Shown here in pieces: positions 62,574-64,000 of a stretch of 64,000 nucleotides of DNA. Below the pieces are notes generated by a model. It was not told the origin of the DNA and did not search any database. It saw nothing but the letters and a program-made list of their open reading frames with translations. Origin of the DNA: Vineibacter terrae (GTDB taxonomy: Bacteria; Pseudomonadota; Alphaproteobacteria; Reyranellales; Reyranellaceae); contig NZ_VDUZ01000034.1 in the NCBI RefSeq assembly GCF_008039615.1, forward strand, positions 1 to 64,000. Reading direction: 5' to 3'. Position numbers and translations under genes: made by a program. The number at the start of each line of letters is the position of its first letter. Position 1 is the first letter of the stretch.

Positions 62574-62710
62574 GCCGCCCGTCGTCCGCCGCGCCACGGG
62601 CGGTTCCGAAGCAGGCGCTCGATCACGGCAGGGATCAGCGCCGCGGTGTCGCGGACGGCTCGCGATGCCTTGCCCTTGGGCGTGAAGGCCAGGCTGCATC
62701 TCAGCTCCAT
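62570..62710 (-). CDS. Possible small protein upstream of the phosphotransferase (46 aa)
   Basis: A short frame from the ATG at 62710 begins MELRCSLAFTPKGKASRAVR, continues DTAALIPAVIERLLRNRPWR and ends in a TGA that overlaps the phosphotransferase ATG (ATGA). A GGGGA lies nine bases upstream of the start. The coupled overlap suggests a real leader or partner gene. No family is recognised, and chance in GC-rich DNA is possible. Confidence 0.3.
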   Translation of the reverse strand: MELRCSLAFTPKGKASRAVRDTAALIPAVIERLLRNRPWRGGRRAA

Positions 62711-62982
62711 CGATTGCGTCCCCAACGCGCCGTCTGTGTCGCGGGCTCATGAAATCTAACAGCGGGCTTCAGGAAAAGTTGCTTTTTCGCGGCCCCACGC
62801 GCCGCCATAGTCCCGGCTCCACGAGGGCGGTGACACGATGCGCGCAAGGCGATGTTGGATCATGTGAGCTGACGGAAACCCCGTCCCCTCCAGCATTCTC
62901 TTAGGCACAGCGCGCTTTCTGACGTGATCGCACGGGCCCTTCGGCCCCGCGTCGCGCGCCCCTCTGCAAGGAAATCCGCATC

Positions 62983-63924
62983 ATGACCACTCGACGACTC
63001 CTGCTCGGCGCCGCCCTCGGCGCGCTCGCGCTCAGCGGCACGGCCGCGGCCCAGGACCTGAAGGAATTCCGCATCGGCTACCAGAAGGGTGGGCTGCTGG
63101 CGGTGGTGAAGCAGCAGAAGACGATCGAAGCCCGCTTCAAGACGCTGGGCGTCGCTTCCGTCAAGTGGATCGAGTTCCAATACGGACCGCCGCTGCTGGA
63201 AGCACTGGGCGTGGGATCGATCGATCTCGGCACCGTCGGCGACACGCCGCCGATCTTCGCCCAGGCCGCCGGCGCCAATGTCGTCTATGTCGCTGCCACG
63301 CCGGCGTCGGAGTCTGCCCTGATTGTGCCAGCGGCCTCGCCGATCAGGTCGCTGGCCGACCTGAAGGGCAGGAAGGTCGCCTTCGCCCGCGGCTCGAGCT
63401 CGCACAACCTGACTGTCCAGGTTCTGGCCAAGGCCGGTCTCACCTATGCCGATATCACGCCGGTGTACTTGACGCCGGCCGATGCGGCGGCAGCGTTCGC
63501 ACGCGGCAGCATCGATGCCTGGACGATCTGGGATCCATACTACGCGATTGCCGAGAAGCGACAGAAGGCACGCACCCTGGCGACGACCAAGGATGTGGAC
63601 GGCAGCAACTCGTTCTATCTCGCCAATCGCGATTTCGCGAAGCGCCACCCCGAGGCTCTGCGCGCCGTGCTCGACGAGCTGGCCAAGGCCACCCAGTGGG
63701 CGGACAAGAATCGCGACAAGCTGGCGGCCGCGATATCGGAGGTCACCGGCGTCGAGCTGGAGGCGCAGCAGGCCGCGGTCAACCGCGCCAGGATCAATTT
63801 CGGCCCCGTCAGCGATGCGGTGATCGCGCAGCAGCAGGCGATCGCGGACACGTTCGTGAAGCTTGGCCTGATCCCCAGGGCGATCACCGTGCGCGACGCC
63901 GTCTGGCGGCCGTCCGGAAGCTGA
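62983..63924 (+). CDS. ssuA: Aliphatic sulfonate ABC transporter substrate-binding protein
   Basis: A 313-residue periplasmic protein with a signal peptide (residues 1-24, ending TAAAQ). The SsuA pattern is clear: FRIGYQKGGLLAVVKQQK, SVKWIEFQYGPPLLEALGVG, SIDLGTVGDTPPIFAQAAGA and DAWTIWDPYYAIAEKRQKA. It binds alkanesulfonates for uptake under sulfate limitation. AAGGAAA precedes the ATG. The next gene begins like SsuD, which strengthens the call. Confidence 0.93.
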   Translation: MTTRRLLLGAALGALALSGTAAAQDLKEFRIGYQKGGLLAVVKQQKTIEARFKTLGVASVKWIEFQYGPPLLEALGVGSIDLGTVGDTPPIFAQAAGANVVYVAATPASESALIVPAASPIRSLADLKGRKVAFARGSSSHNLTVQVLAKAGLTYADITPVYLTPADAAAAFARGSIDAWTIWDPYYAIAEKRQKARTLATTKDVDGSNSFYLANRDFAKRHPEALRAVLDELAKATQWADKNRDKLAAAISEVTGVELEAQQAAVNRARINFGPVSDAVIAQQQAIADTFVKLGLIPRAITVRDAVWRPSGS

Positions 63925-63959
63925 GCCGTCTGCCGCACATGCGTTCCAAGGTGATTCCC

Positions 63960-64000
63960 ATGACCGTTCAGTCCCCGCTCGACTTCTTCTGGTTCATTCC
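63960..64000 (+). CDS. ssuD: Alkanesulfonate monooxygenase, 5' end (partial)
   Basis: Thirteen codons from the ATG at 63960 (MTVQSPLDFFWFI) run off the right edge. LDFFWFI is the typical start of SsuD, the FMNH2-dependent enzyme that releases sulfite from alkanesulfonates. AAGG is positioned upstream, and the gene follows ssuA by 35 bases. Confidence 0.7.
   Translation, partial: MTVQSPLDFFWFI

Overview
The window is dense, high-GC chromosomal DNA of an alphaproteobacterium. The evidence is an Irr-type Fur protein, a RegB/RegA (PrrB/PrrA) redox two-component pair, a fabA-fabB-fabI block beside irr, and many GTG starts with ATGA/GTGA gene overlaps. The mix with TRAP transport, CaiB/BaiF and D-aminoacylase genes fits a soil or freshwater Rhodospirillales/Reyranella-like organism, but the genus is only a guess. 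No tRNA, rRNA, CRISPR array or prophage was recognised.

Layout. 1-3.7 kb: a polyamine-type ABC importer operon on the minus strand, with a perfect 25-bp hairpin between the binding-protein and permease genes. 3.7-12.7 kb: an accessory zone rich in palindromic repeats. It holds a hydrolase, a methyltransferase, a solitary VbhA-type antitoxin, a frameshifted secreted protein, a lower-GC operon built around a DUF1828/DUF1829 protein, a decayed IS1595-family transposase, and a DUF3987 gene that has no stop codon of its own and reads on through a repeat and antisense to a prolyl aminopeptidase. 12.7-23.1 kb: envelope and housekeeping genes, many translationally coupled: nuclease, M48 protease and L,D-transpeptidase; adenosine-type kinase; then AmpG-like transporter, Pat-like acetyltransferase, Lnt and an XRE regulator. 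23.3-38.5 kb: metabolic oxidoreductases (TauD, SDR, FAD monooxygenase, ThDP enzyme, two LLM flavin enzymes, FAH hydrolase), a tandem pair of family 2 glycosyltransferases, and an aldo/keto reductase plus GMC oxidoreductase pair.

38.6-47.7 kb: redox and iron control. RegB/RegA are followed by a rubrerythrin, (Fe-S) protein and DUF3501 operon that has an ICE-like inverted repeat upstream. That site lies just behind irr, which is divergent from fabA-fabB-fabI. 47.8-58.4 kb: a catabolic and transport cluster of lyase, amidohydrolase, CoA transferase, D-aminoacylase-like hydrolase, complete TRAP transporter, IclR regulator and enolase-superfamily enzyme, with a perfect 16-bp palindrome in the divergent intergenic region. 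58.5-64 kb: an O-antigen ligase-like protein divergent from a nucleotidyltransferase, an APH(3')-type phosphotransferase, and the start of an ssuA-ssuD alkanesulfonate operon cut by the window end.

The best candidates for something undescribed are the DUF1828 operon with its two small partner genes, the inverted-repeat-bounded segment at 3.7-4.3 kb, and the repeated contact between palindromic repeats and gene ends. All functional calls come from reading motifs by eye; no database search was run.
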